Source: GCA-2718815 sp963578105
GTDB taxonomy: Bacteria > Planctomycetota > Planctomycetia > Pirellulales > Pirellulaceae
DNA: 64,000 nt
Reading direction: 5' to 3'
NCBI GenBank assembly: GCA_963578105.1
Contig: CAUZBP010000001.1
Coordinates: 124,001 to 188,000, forward strand
The position numbers were made by a program, and so were the translations under genes. Below, piece after piece: positions 26,390 through 34,249 of the stretch. The notes below the pieces were generated by a model. It ran no database searches. It was not told the DNA's origin and saw only the letters and a program-made list of their open reading frames with translations. The first letter of the stretch is position 1, and the number at the start of each line of letters is the position of its first letter.

Positions 26390-28249
26390 TCATTCGTTTG
26401 GCGTGGTTGTTCTGCCCATTGCAAAGTCAAATTCGTAAATGGCTGGAATGAGCAGGGCGGCCGTCAGGAAACCATAAGTCACCGTGGTCACGAGAAATAC
26501 AGCCAGCGTGTATTGCAGAAGAAAACTGACAATGGCGTAAAAAGTCATGAAGGGAACGAGCAGTGATGCCACGAAGATCGCTGTCGAAGGGTTGCGCGCC
26601 CCGAGTGTGACATACAGGCCCAGACTGCCACCCAGAATGAAGGCCAGGAAGGGGGCCAACTGGATCTGGAAGGAACCACTGAATGAAATCATCAGCAGAA
26701 TACAAGTAGCGACGCCCACGAATAAAAAGAACACGGTTCCCAGGCTGAGACTGATCGCGGTTCTTGAATTCGCATAGGACATTCCGTAGTGAATTCCAAG
26801 CATGGCTACGAAAAAATTCATCGCCACCAGCCCCAGAAGTAAAAACCAGAGGCTCTCGAGTGAAATACCTTGTCCCCACCAAAGTCCACAGCAAAGCACT
26901 AAAGGAGCAAGAATCATCTCTTTTGCTACCCAGAAAATGCCACCCAGCTTTCCGAGAATAAATTCCTTGGGTGTCAAATCGGTGGCGAGCAAAAGATCCA
27001 AAGAGCGGCCATCACGTTCGTTGGTTATCGAGGTAACTGCCAGTGCGTTGACGATGACCAGGCTTACGAGGAAAAAGAGAGTTACGGGGATCGTGGTGGA
27101 AGGAGCGACACTCGATGCCAATCCGATCTGTGCCTGGTTCCTATCGGCTAACGAAAAATAGAGTCCACTGGCAGCAAGGGCCGCCAAAACAAGATATGCG
27201 ACACGAATGAAAAGAATTTTGTTACCGTAAGCCCAGGTGCAGATCTCTCTCCAGAGGATCGGGTTGTCCCAGACCTGGCGACTTTTAGCTGCCGCCGGGT
27301 GGGTAGTGAGACGTGCATCGACATGGCTCCGGCGCGCTGCGTCCGCTGCCTGTGACGCCGTTTCTTGTTGTAGATCGTATTCAATCCCCCAAATGCTTTC
27401 CTCGGAATTTGAAATCCCCTCGTAGTTTTGCTGTACTTCCTGGGACGGATTCCAAATACGAACCCGAAAAATGGCTACCAGGTTGAGAAAAAATGTAACT
27501 CCCAGGGAAAAAACAAGAAACAGATTCACACCGGTTTGAAGAGGTCCCAAAGCAGGATCCAGTGTCGTGATCGGGCGTGCTGCCGACAGGACAGCTCGTA
27601 AAGGACTCCCCCCAACCATCCATGTCTGGCAGGAGATTCCCAAGAAATGGTTTCCCAGCACTCCACTGCCCACCACTTCACAAGCTGCCAGCCAAATCAC
27701 GATTGAGACGGAGGTCAAAGCCAGCGTTTGAAAAGTTTTTTCACGCCAGAATGAGAAGAAGGTTCCCAGGCTTCCCGCTGTTAGAACGGAAAAAAACGTG
27801 ACTGCATAGACTCGCAAGATCTGGTCCGAGGAGACCCCGCCAAAAAGCATCATCATCACAAATAACGGCAGGGCGGAAAACAACATGACCCAAATGTTCA
27901 GCAGTGCTGCGAAGAGCTTCCCTAACACCAGTTCGTTATTCTGCATTCGTGTCAGTAACAGCAACAGCAAGGTCTTCTTGTCTTTTTCCTGCGAGACCGC
28001 ACTAGCGGCTGATATCGCTGAAAAAAAGAGAGCCAGCGAAAGCTGAAGGGGTGCCAATATCTGAAACAGAATTGACCCAAAGCGAGCTGTGTCTCCGACG
28101 TTTCGGACGACTTGAGTTCCCGCAAGCACCAACCAGGCAGTACACATCAGCAGAAAAAGCCCGGCCACGTAGATGGTCCGCATGAGAAAGAATCGCGGCC
28201 GACGAGGTGTGGTTACCACCTCACGGGCAAATATGGGGCCCACGAACAT
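26390..28249 (-). CDS. ABC-2 type transporter permease, double length
   Basis: A 619-residue polytopic protein. Two similar halves each carry about six membrane helices: the first starts at FAREVVTTPRRPRFFLMRT, the second at DNPILWREICTWAYGNK (the second half again begins with a REI-type amphipathic segment). Both halves contain the ABC-2 permease hallmark of a charged loop followed by long helices (EKDKKTLLLLLLTRMQNNELVLGK; ERDGRSLDLLLATDLTPKEFILGK). Such proteins work with a separate ATPase, but none lies beside it. Substrate unknown. ATG start with GAGGAG 11 bases upstream. Confidence 0.85.
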   Translation of the reverse strand: MFVGPIFAREVVTTPRRPRFFLMRTIYVAGLFLLMCTAWLVLAGTQVVRNVGDTARFGSILFQILAPLQLSLALFFSAISAASAVSQEKDKKTLLLLLLTRMQNNELVLGKLFAALLNIWVMLFSALPLFVMMMLFGGVSSDQILRVYAVTFFSVLTAGSLGTFFSFWREKTFQTLALTSVSIVIWLAACEVVGSGVLGNHFLGISCQTWMVGGSPLRAVLSAARPITTLDPALGPLQTGVNLFLVFSLGVTFFLNLVAIFRVRIWNPSQEVQQNYEGISNSEESIWGIEYDLQQETASQAADAARRSHVDARLTTHPAAAKSRQVWDNPILWREICTWAYGNKILFIRVAYLVLAALAASGLYFSLADRNQAQIGLASSVAPSTTIPVTLFFLVSLVIVNALAVTSITNERDGRSLDLLLATDLTPKEFILGKLGGIFWVAKEMILAPLVLCCGLWWGQGISLESLWFLLLGLVAMNFFVAMLGIHYGMSYANSRTAISLSLGTVFFLFVGVATCILLMISFSGSFQIQLAPFLAFILGGSLGLYVTLGARNPSTAIFVASLLVPFMTFYAIVSFLLQYTLAVFLVTTVTYGFLTAALLIPAIYEFDFAMGRTTTPNE

Positions 28250-28844
28250 TTGACTAATCGCTCCTCGATCAACGCACTCAGCGATTTGACTTACGATGAA
28301 AGTTGAACCACATTATATCCCAATTGATGCAAGAAAGATGCGGGGGTTTCCAATGAACTCCGGGGCCAGTCGGTTGATGCGATATTCGGGGAACATGGAG
28401 ACAGTGAGCCGGGAAAAATGTCCGATCCGAGAGTTGGGACTTTTACACCCTGGGGAAGCGTTGACCAACTGAGACTGGAGATCGTCTGTCAGAGAACGGG
28501 GTTGGTGCTGGTTCGGAATAAAGTTGGAGTGTTGTCACAGGCAGAAGGCCGAGAACCGAATGCCGCACAGCGTATCTCCTCTGACCACCCTGGTCGCCGG
28601 CCATGGTGACCGTTACTGATCACGTTTCGCTTGATGCGCCCCTGCGACCAAAACGCCCCGTGTTTCAATTACTATGCTACCAGGTGGATTCCTAACACTT
28701 TCCAGGTGTCCTCATTGTTTTTCAGTCGGCAAACCCTGTACATTGGTCAAGGGATTGTTGCATGTCACAAGAACTTTGAACACGATGACTGGGACGCCCG
28801 CCAAATCCGGAAAAAAGTCTTGCGGTTAGTGGTATTTCTGTCAC
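28250..28844. other. Intergenic, no confident gene
   Basis: About 600 bases between the permease start and the promoter-like site of the leader RNA. A rightward frame at 28418-28609 has neither a ribosome-binding site nor a recognisable motif. Confidence 0.4.
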
Positions 28845-28850
28845 TATAAT
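28820..28850 (+). promoter_or_regulatory. Candidate sigma70-type promoter
   Basis: TTGCGG (28820-28825) and a perfect TATAAT (28845-28850) are separated by 19 bases, slightly longer than ideal. Transcription from here would run through the short ORF and hairpins to the terminator at 29122. Confidence 0.4.
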
Positions 28851-28960
28851 AATAATCGGTTCGTGCTGACGCGGCACGATGGACTAGAAGCCTGTCAAGT
28901 AGTCGTGGCTCTGGCATAACGACGAACGCAGGGTGGGATCTAGTGGAAAGGAGGTGGTTT

Positions 28961-29002
28961 GTGAATTATTTCTGTACTAGCCAGCGAGGTGGCATTACCT
29001 GA
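28961..29002 (+). CDS. 13-residue leader-like peptide ORF
   Basis: GTG start four bases after an extended ribosome-binding tract, coding MNYFCTSQRGGIT then TGA. The near-perfect initiation signal for such a short frame suggests that translation of it is functional, for example to control folding of the RNA that follows. The peptide itself resembles nothing I know. Confidence 0.4.
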   Translation: MNYFCTSQRGGIT

Positions 29003-29088
29003 GGACAGCTGGCGGGTTGTCCCCTGGACAGCCACCACCTCGTAAGGGTTCTTCCGATGAAGAATCCGTCAATTACGAGATTGAATCG

Positions 29089-29122
29089 GCTCGGCCTTCA
29101 CCATGAAGGCCGGGCTTTTTTT
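29089..29122 (+). terminator. Intrinsic terminator
   Basis: A 12-bp stem (GCTCGGCCTTCA with TGAAGGCCGGGC, one G-T pair) with a CCA loop, followed by seven T residues (29116-29122). Confidence 0.8.
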
Positions 29123-29383
29123 ATGCCCCTGCCTAGTTTCCCTGGTCCTTTGCTCTTTATCTCTTGTTCTCTATGCTAAACTTTTAGCGTGACGATGTCA
29201 TCGTTCGGTTTGTGAGCTTTGTAACGACTATGATTACGCAGGTCGCATGGTTCCCGATCAACGGACAGATGTCTACATTTCCAGTTGAAGGAATTTGATT
29301 AAAATGGAGCATGCGGTACTTCTTTGGGGCGATCCCACCAGACCCGGAGTTCAAACCGTTGCTGTTCGTAGGAATTTTTCCCC

Positions 29384-30763
29384 ATGCCGAGGCTTTTTCC
29401 CATGCTGATTTTCAGAAGTCTTCATCGTCTTCGTTGGCTGCTTGTAGCCGGATTTCTCGCCCTGGTTTGCCAACCGGCTTCTGCGCAGTTGACAGTGGAA
29501 GTGCTTTTGCGATCGACGGTCCCGGATGCCGATGCTGCCGATTACCCGGAAGTCGCGAATGCTATCCGAAGTTTTTACAACAAGGACCTGAATGGCGCAC
29601 GTTCCTCGTTGGAAGCGGCCCGCCAAAAATCACCGGAATTGGCGGTGGCCGACGTGATGCTGGCTCAATTATATTTTGCTACACAACAAGTGGCTGCGGG
29701 CAGAGTGGCTTTGGAAAACGCCGTCAAAGAGGATCCCAGTGATCCTCTGCCGTATCTGATCTTCGGAGACCTGGCTTTGCAACAACGGCAGGTCACCAAC
29801 GCCCGACTGATCTACGAAGAAGGCCGCCGACGAGCGGAAACTTTCGAGGGCAGTCCCACTCGCAAAAATACCCTGACGGCTCAGGCCGCCAATGGTTTGG
29901 CAAGTGTTGCTGAAATGCGTGAAGATTGGGAGAGTGCCAACCAGCATCTCACCAGGTGGATCGAACTGGATTCTGAAAATATCACGTCACGGATCCGCCA
30001 GGGACGAGTGCTGTTCAAGTTGGGACAAGTTAAGGAATCTTATGCCCAGTTCAGGGAAGCCAGTCGCATTGACAGCCAAAGCACACGCCCAGAGATTCTT
30101 ATGGCCAGACTTTTCGAGGAGAATGAGGAATCCGGTAAGGCGAAGGCATTGATTGGCAAAGCCGTGGAACGTGATGGTGAGAGCCTTAAGACCCGCTTGG
30201 CTGCCGCACAGTGGTATGTGAATGCCGGGCTATACAAGGAAGCGAAAGAAAGTGCGGAGGCGGCTAGGAGTATCAACTCTAACTCGATTCAAGCGTTATT
30301 TCTGCTGGGCATGATAGAACGCTTCGAAATGAATCACGCAGCTGCAGAAGACGCGTTTATGGCAGCGCATCTGGTGGAGCCCTCAAACGCAGAAGTGATT
30401 AACCAGTTAGCTTTGTCCTTGATCGAACAGACAGACGATCCGCGTAAACAGCAGAAAGCTTTGGCGTGGGGACAGCTGGCGGCGCGATATCACAGCGATT
30501 TAAAACAGATTGCAGCACGTGAATCGATGATCACTGTGGCCTGGATCATGCACCGCCTGGGGCGAGTCGGCGAGTCGTTACAAGCGGTTCAGGCTGCCAT
30601 CAATCGCGGGGAATTGCGGGCCGAGGCGAACTATTTTGCGGCTCGCATTTTGCACCATAACAACCGGGCGGATCTGGCAAAAGCGTTGCTGGACCGGTCG
30701 TTGGCGACAACCGACTCGTTTCCCACGCGGGGGGACGCAGAACAACTGCGCGACACACTCTAA
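29384..30763 (+). CDS. Secreted tetratricopeptide-repeat protein
   Basis: A 459-residue protein with an N-terminal signal peptide (basic RSLHRLRW, hydrophobic core, cleavage near ASAQ). The remainder is a series of TPR-like helix pairs: NAIRSFYNKDLNGARSSLE, ADVMLAQLYFATQQVAAGR, LGQVKESYAQFREASRI, AAAEDAFMAAHLVEPSNAEV. Such proteins scaffold extracytoplasmic complexes; no partner is evident. ATG 29384 lies in a purine-poor context; ATG 29402 is an alternative start. It follows the terminator-ended RNA by about 260 bases. Confidence 0.78.
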   Translation: MPRLFPMLIFRSLHRLRWLLVAGFLALVCQPASAQLTVEVLLRSTVPDADAADYPEVANAIRSFYNKDLNGARSSLEAARQKSPELAVADVMLAQLYFATQQVAAGRVALENAVKEDPSDPLPYLIFGDLALQQRQVTNARLIYEEGRRRAETFEGSPTRKNTLTAQAANGLASVAEMREDWESANQHLTRWIELDSENITSRIRQGRVLFKLGQVKESYAQFREASRIDSQSTRPEILMARLFEENEESGKAKALIGKAVERDGESLKTRLAAAQWYVNAGLYKEAKESAEAARSINSNSIQALFLLGMIERFEMNHAAAEDAFMAAHLVEPSNAEVINQLALSLIEQTDDPRKQQKALAWGQLAARYHSDLKQIAARESMITVAWIMHRLGRVGESLQAVQAAINRGELRAEANYFAARILHHNNRADLAKALLDRSLATTDSFPTRGDAEQLRDTL

Positions 30764-30780
30764 AGTTGCGGTTGGCGCGC

Positions 30781-30825
30781 AAAAAAAGGTCGTGGTATGT
30801 CGTTCCGTCGCCAATACCACGACCT
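30781..30825 (-). terminator. Strong intrinsic terminator, leftward
   Basis: AGGTCGTGGTAT (30787-30798) and ATACCACGACCT (30814-30825) form a perfect 12-bp stem with a 15-base loop. Read leftward it is followed by seven T residues (complement of A-run 30781-30787). On the rightward strand there is no T-run, so it does not primarily serve the TPR gene. Confidence 0.7.
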
Positions 30826-31712
30826 CTATCCTGAAACAGGACATCAAGATGTCCCGTCCTCCCGGCTAAGTTGTATTCATTAGCATCGTCATGCTGGTCG
30901 TGTTTCTCAAGCCGATTTTGCGATTTGTCGCAGTCAATGTCCTACTTTGTACACCGTTTCACGCAGACCACGAAAACCGCAGCCACAAGACCTTGGTCTG
31001 ACAGATCGACGGTTGCGCAAAGAAGTATGGGTGGGGGGGAACAATCGGCCCGGCCATTTCTGTTACCAGTTTAGAGCGGGAAAATATGTTCCCCGCGAGG
31101 TGGCATACGGTGTTTCAACACGTATGCATCTTGCCTGCCTGTCAGTTTGTTGACGCGCCGGTGCGTTGGGGACGACAGCCGTTCGGCTGCTGATATTACT
31201 GTCCAAGGTTGTGTCGCTTACTTCGTTTCTGCAGGTGTCACAATCGCTACGACCACTCGAATTGGGGCGATTCGGCGTACTGCACTGGTGGCCACGGTAG
31301 TTCGGGCGAAAAAAGAGAACGCCCCGGCAGCCATCTACAGGGGGTGATGGGGGCTGGCAGTGCGCCTTTCAGTCCGGTCCACAGTGCCTTGACTTGCAGT
31401 CTTGATGAAGGCCTGTCAAGTGCCGGGACAAGTGGCACGCGGGGCGTGAGAGGTGGTGGCAGGAACGGAAAAGTTACTGACATAAAAAGGCTGCAGCGGA
31501 GTCGAGAACAGCATGCTGCCCCTGGGAGCACAGAGCTGGTACCCGCTGGAGAATGGATGACAACGGAGACTGATTGTCTGTAAGATGGCTCTGATTGGTG
31601 GACCGCTCAAAGTTTGTTACTTTAGGAACAATCTCTATCGCGCTGTTGAAACTCACCGCCACCCAACGACCTGGTGATGCGGGCTGGCAAGGTGTGATGC
31701 TGGATCTGATTC
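30826..31712. other. Intergenic, may hold a leftward transcript
   Basis: About 890 bases with no credible protein gene. A leftward terminator lies at its left end, so a leftward RNA may originate here. A small perfect inverted repeat (GGACAT-CAAG-ATGTCC) is at 30839-30854. Confidence 0.35.
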
Positions 31713-32618
31713 ATGACGGACTTCGACTCTTGGGAACCAAGTTGTTTGACAGCAGTTGGTGCTGCTCTGCTGGGGCTGGTTGCGACAACATGCCTGTTGC
31801 GAAATCAAAAGCACTTTGCCGGAACAACACTGTGGGCTCCCTGGTGTTGGACGCTGGTTGCCGTGGCTTGTGTGACGGGCGTCGAGGTGCTCGCTGGCAT
31901 GGCAGCCTGGAATGACAACCAGGCTGAACTGGGGTCGTTGAGGCTTCTGGCCGGACTGTCCACCTGTTGTCCTGGAATCGCAATCCTGGGTGCTAAACGC
32001 CCGCAGTATCGTGTCTGGCAGTTTGTTGTGATCTCGCTGTGGGCTGTCATGGCCCTGCCGGTTGCGGAGAACTGGTTTTTGGGTCCGGGGGGGCCTGTGC
32101 GGATGCAGGGTTTTCGGGCGTGGTTTCTTTGCCTTATTGTGCTTGTCTGTTCTGCGAATTTTCTCCTGACCCGTTTCGGGTGGTGGGCCTGCGGTTGTGC
32201 CTGCTCGCAACTACTTTTACTGGCCGGTCACACTCCGTTGCTGCCGGCTTCATTTGGCACAGCGGGAACGTTGACGGGCATGGCTTTAGCGGTGGGAATG
32301 GTCGTTCTGGTTGCTTCTGGTATCCCGGCAAAATCCTCCACCAAACTGCCTGCGGAAAGATTGTGGATCGACTTTCGCGATACTTTTGGAGTGTTATGGG
32401 GGTTGAGAGTCGCCGAACGGGTGAATGAAACGGCTCAACGTTCGAATTGGGGTTTGCATTTGGAGTGGCGCGGAATTCGTCGCCTATCCGAAGGTCAGGC
32501 AGAGGTTGACTCCGACTCCTCAGCCCTTCTGGCACTGGACAAGAACATGCGGTCTCTGTTGCGCCGTTTTGTTTCACGAGACTGGCTGGACCGACGGAAC
32601 CCGAATGGAGCGGAATGA
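31713..32618 (+). CDS. Membrane protein, unknown function
   Basis: A 301-residue protein with about seven hydrophobic helices in the first 210 residues (AVGAALLGLVATTCLL, WCWTLVAVACVTGVEVLAG, FVVISLWAVMALPV, FLCLIVLVCSANFLLT, GMALAVGMVVLVASG), then a soluble C-terminal domain (LWIDFRDTFGVLWGLRVAERVNETA, GLHLEWRGI). The soluble tail is structured and conserved-looking. No family is recognised. ATG start without a strong ribosome-binding site. Confidence 0.65.
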   Translation: MTDFDSWEPSCLTAVGAALLGLVATTCLLRNQKHFAGTTLWAPWCWTLVAVACVTGVEVLAGMAAWNDNQAELGSLRLLAGLSTCCPGIAILGAKRPQYRVWQFVVISLWAVMALPVAENWFLGPGGPVRMQGFRAWFLCLIVLVCSANFLLTRFGWWACGCACSQLLLLAGHTPLLPASFGTAGTLTGMALAVGMVVLVASGIPAKSSTKLPAERLWIDFRDTFGVLWGLRVAERVNETAQRSNWGLHLEWRGIRRLSEGQAEVDSDSSALLALDKNMRSLLRRFVSRDWLDRRNPNGAE

Positions 32619-32639
32619 ATTACAACGGGTGACTTCTGG

Positions 32640-32760
32640 AAGGTGAAGACGTTGGCGTGCGGGCCGGACCCAAGACATCCCGAGTGCGAATTTCTAACAG
32701 GTCAGAGGTGCAAGTCCCGTCCAACGCATGAACAGTAAAGTACGGGGGACCACTTGGTCG
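32640..32760 (+). other. Possible relic of a group II intron 5' region
   Basis: Between two convergent genes the sequence has a GTGCG start-like block, an AACAGGTC block and AGAGGTGCAAGTCC. The last resembles the 'GGTGCAAGTCC' part of bacterial group II intron domain I. No reverse transcriptase or domain V follows. Weak. Confidence 0.2.
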
Positions 32761-32805
32761 AGGGCACAGCAACGGATGGGCCGTTGCTCCACCACGGAAT
32801 TTGAC

Positions 32806-33444
32806 CTAAGCCGCAGCCGGTTTGTTTTCACTCGTGATCAATTCAGTCACTCGGACGCAGAAGTTGTCGTTGAGTACCAGGACTTCTCCACGAGCAACCA
32901 GGCGGCCATTGACCACCACATCGACGTGGTCACCCGCTAGTTTGTCGAGCTTGACGACCGTGCCTTTTGCCAATCGCATGACGTCTTCCAGGCACATTTG
33001 TGTCCGTCCCAGCTCGATCTTCAAATCGAGTTCGACGTCTTGCACCAGTTGTAGGGAAGTGGTATCCAGCGTCGTCGGGCTGTCTGTCAAATGAGAGAAC
33101 GTGTAGGGTTCGCCGAGTGGCGCCGCTTGCGAAGGGCTTTCGATCGAATCCAGGGCCGTCTGGGCATGGTCTAGCATCGCCTCCATGTCTTCGGCCTGGA
33201 TCGCCAGCAGTTGATTGTCCGGACCCAGTGGATCGTTCGCGGTGTTGCTGGGCGTGGTGTTGGAGACACAATCTGTCAGCTCTGAAGTGTCCGACCCGCC
33301 ATCGGGCAGGGAATTTGTTTCCGTCATGCCGGTGGGAGAATCGTTTTCGGCAGCCAGACCGGTGTCTTCTGCTGAGCCTCTACCGATTTGGTTTAACAGT
33401 TCCTCGATTTCACTCGGGTTGATTTTGTCCGCGTGATTGTCCAT
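32806..33444 (-). CDS. fliN: FliN-type flagellar motor switch protein (SpoA domain)
   Basis: A 212-residue protein. The C-terminal ~80 residues form a SpoA/FliN domain (DVELDLKIELGRTQMCLEDVMRLAKG, then VVVNGRLVARGEVLVLNDNFCVRVTELI), the part that builds the cytoplasmic C-ring. The N-terminus starts with INPSEIEELLNQIG, similar to the short FliM/FliY motif that binds phosphorylated CheY. An acidic, low-complexity linker separates the two. No other flagellar gene is in view. Some SpoA proteins serve type III secretion instead; flagellar use is the better guess. Confidence 0.83.
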   Translation of the reverse strand: MDNHADKINPSEIEELLNQIGRGSAEDTGLAAENDSPTGMTETNSLPDGGSDTSELTDCVSNTTPSNTANDPLGPDNQLLAIQAEDMEAMLDHAQTALDSIESPSQAAPLGEPYTFSHLTDSPTTLDTTSLQLVQDVELDLKIELGRTQMCLEDVMRLAKGTVVKLDKLAGDHVDVVVNGRLVARGEVLVLNDNFCVRVTELITSENKPAAA

Positions 33445-34081
33445 GGCATTGATTCTTCTGTTGAAGTTCGGGGCTTCGACTGTGCCGCGACGCGAGCCGG
33501 CGGAAAATGTTCTGGTTGCGGGAATTCCCGACCATTACGTCTCAAAAAAAACCGCAGGTGTCAACATGAGATCAGTTTTGCTAGCGACGATAGCCGATTT
33601 GGCGAACATCGGTGCGCGACCCGAAAGACGGGAAATAGCCTGGACGAACTCCCAAAAGCTAAAAGGTTTTCCCGGACGCAATTTTCGAAAGTTTGCCGGC
33701 GACAGAAGGATGGAGAGGCGGGGCAACTCGTTAAGGTCTCAGGAAAGAGTGACGTGCAATCTCCCCGGGTGGGCCTGCAGTGCAGGGCCGGCGTGCAGTA
33801 ACGATCTTCGAAGACGACAGAGGCCTTGCACGAAATATTTTCAGTGATGACCCGTCGGCAGGCGGTCCTGCGTTTCAGCGGGAATCTTCCGGCACGGAAC
33901 TGGGAAGTGTTGTATTTTCGTGGTGGCGATCGGGTTGACGTTTCTGGTGGCACGTGTCAGCACGACAGTGAGGAAAGAACGCACATGCTGTTCATGTCAC
34001 AGGTCAGCAGAACTTTGACGGTGGCCAAACCTTGTTGGAAGACAGTACAATTGAGCCGAGAAAAACAGCGTTTATCCTGCC
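33445..34081. other. Intergenic, nothing certain
   Basis: About 640 bases upstream of the FliN-type gene start. Overlapping frames occur on both strands but none has a good start site or plausible composition. Confidence 0.35.
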
Positions 34082-34234
34082 GTGGATGCTTACCGGGTGG
34101 GTCGCCGGTCGTTCGACAGTCTCAAATACGTCTTACACGAGGCCGTCATGAATCGCTGCGACAAAAAATACCAGTTTGATTTCGGCCGATTCCCGTGGCC
34201 CAGCTTACGACGGGAACGCGAATCGGGAGCTTGA
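34082..34234 (+). CDS. Possible small protein, 50 residues
   Basis: Reading frame ending 15 bases before the PQQ/LRR gene. The sequence looks coding (DAYRVGRRSFDSLKYVLHEA, then KYQFDFGRFPWPSLRRE). An in-frame TGA lies at 34052, so the product is short. The start may be GTG 34082 or ATG 34148, the latter with GAGG six bases upstream. It might also be the tail of a decayed gene. Confidence 0.3.
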   Translation: MDAYRVGRRSFDSLKYVLHEAVMNRCDKKYQFDFGRFPWPSLRRERESGA

Positions 34235-34249
34235 AACGGAGAAGTTATC

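Larger units (their letters stand above)
28857..29122 (+). ncRNA. Terminator-ended RNA with a 13-codon ORF
   Basis: A ~265-base unit downstream of a TATAAT box. It contains an 11-base tract (28946-28956) fully complementary to the conserved 16S rRNA 3' end, a 13-codon ORF, a GGACA/TGTCC hairpin, a CCACCTCG segment (29035-29042) that can pair with 28985-28992 or with the ribosome-binding site, a 9-bp hairpin at 29046-29067 and an intrinsic terminator. It may be a leader/attenuator for the TPR gene at 29384 or a free small RNA. Confidence 0.45.
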
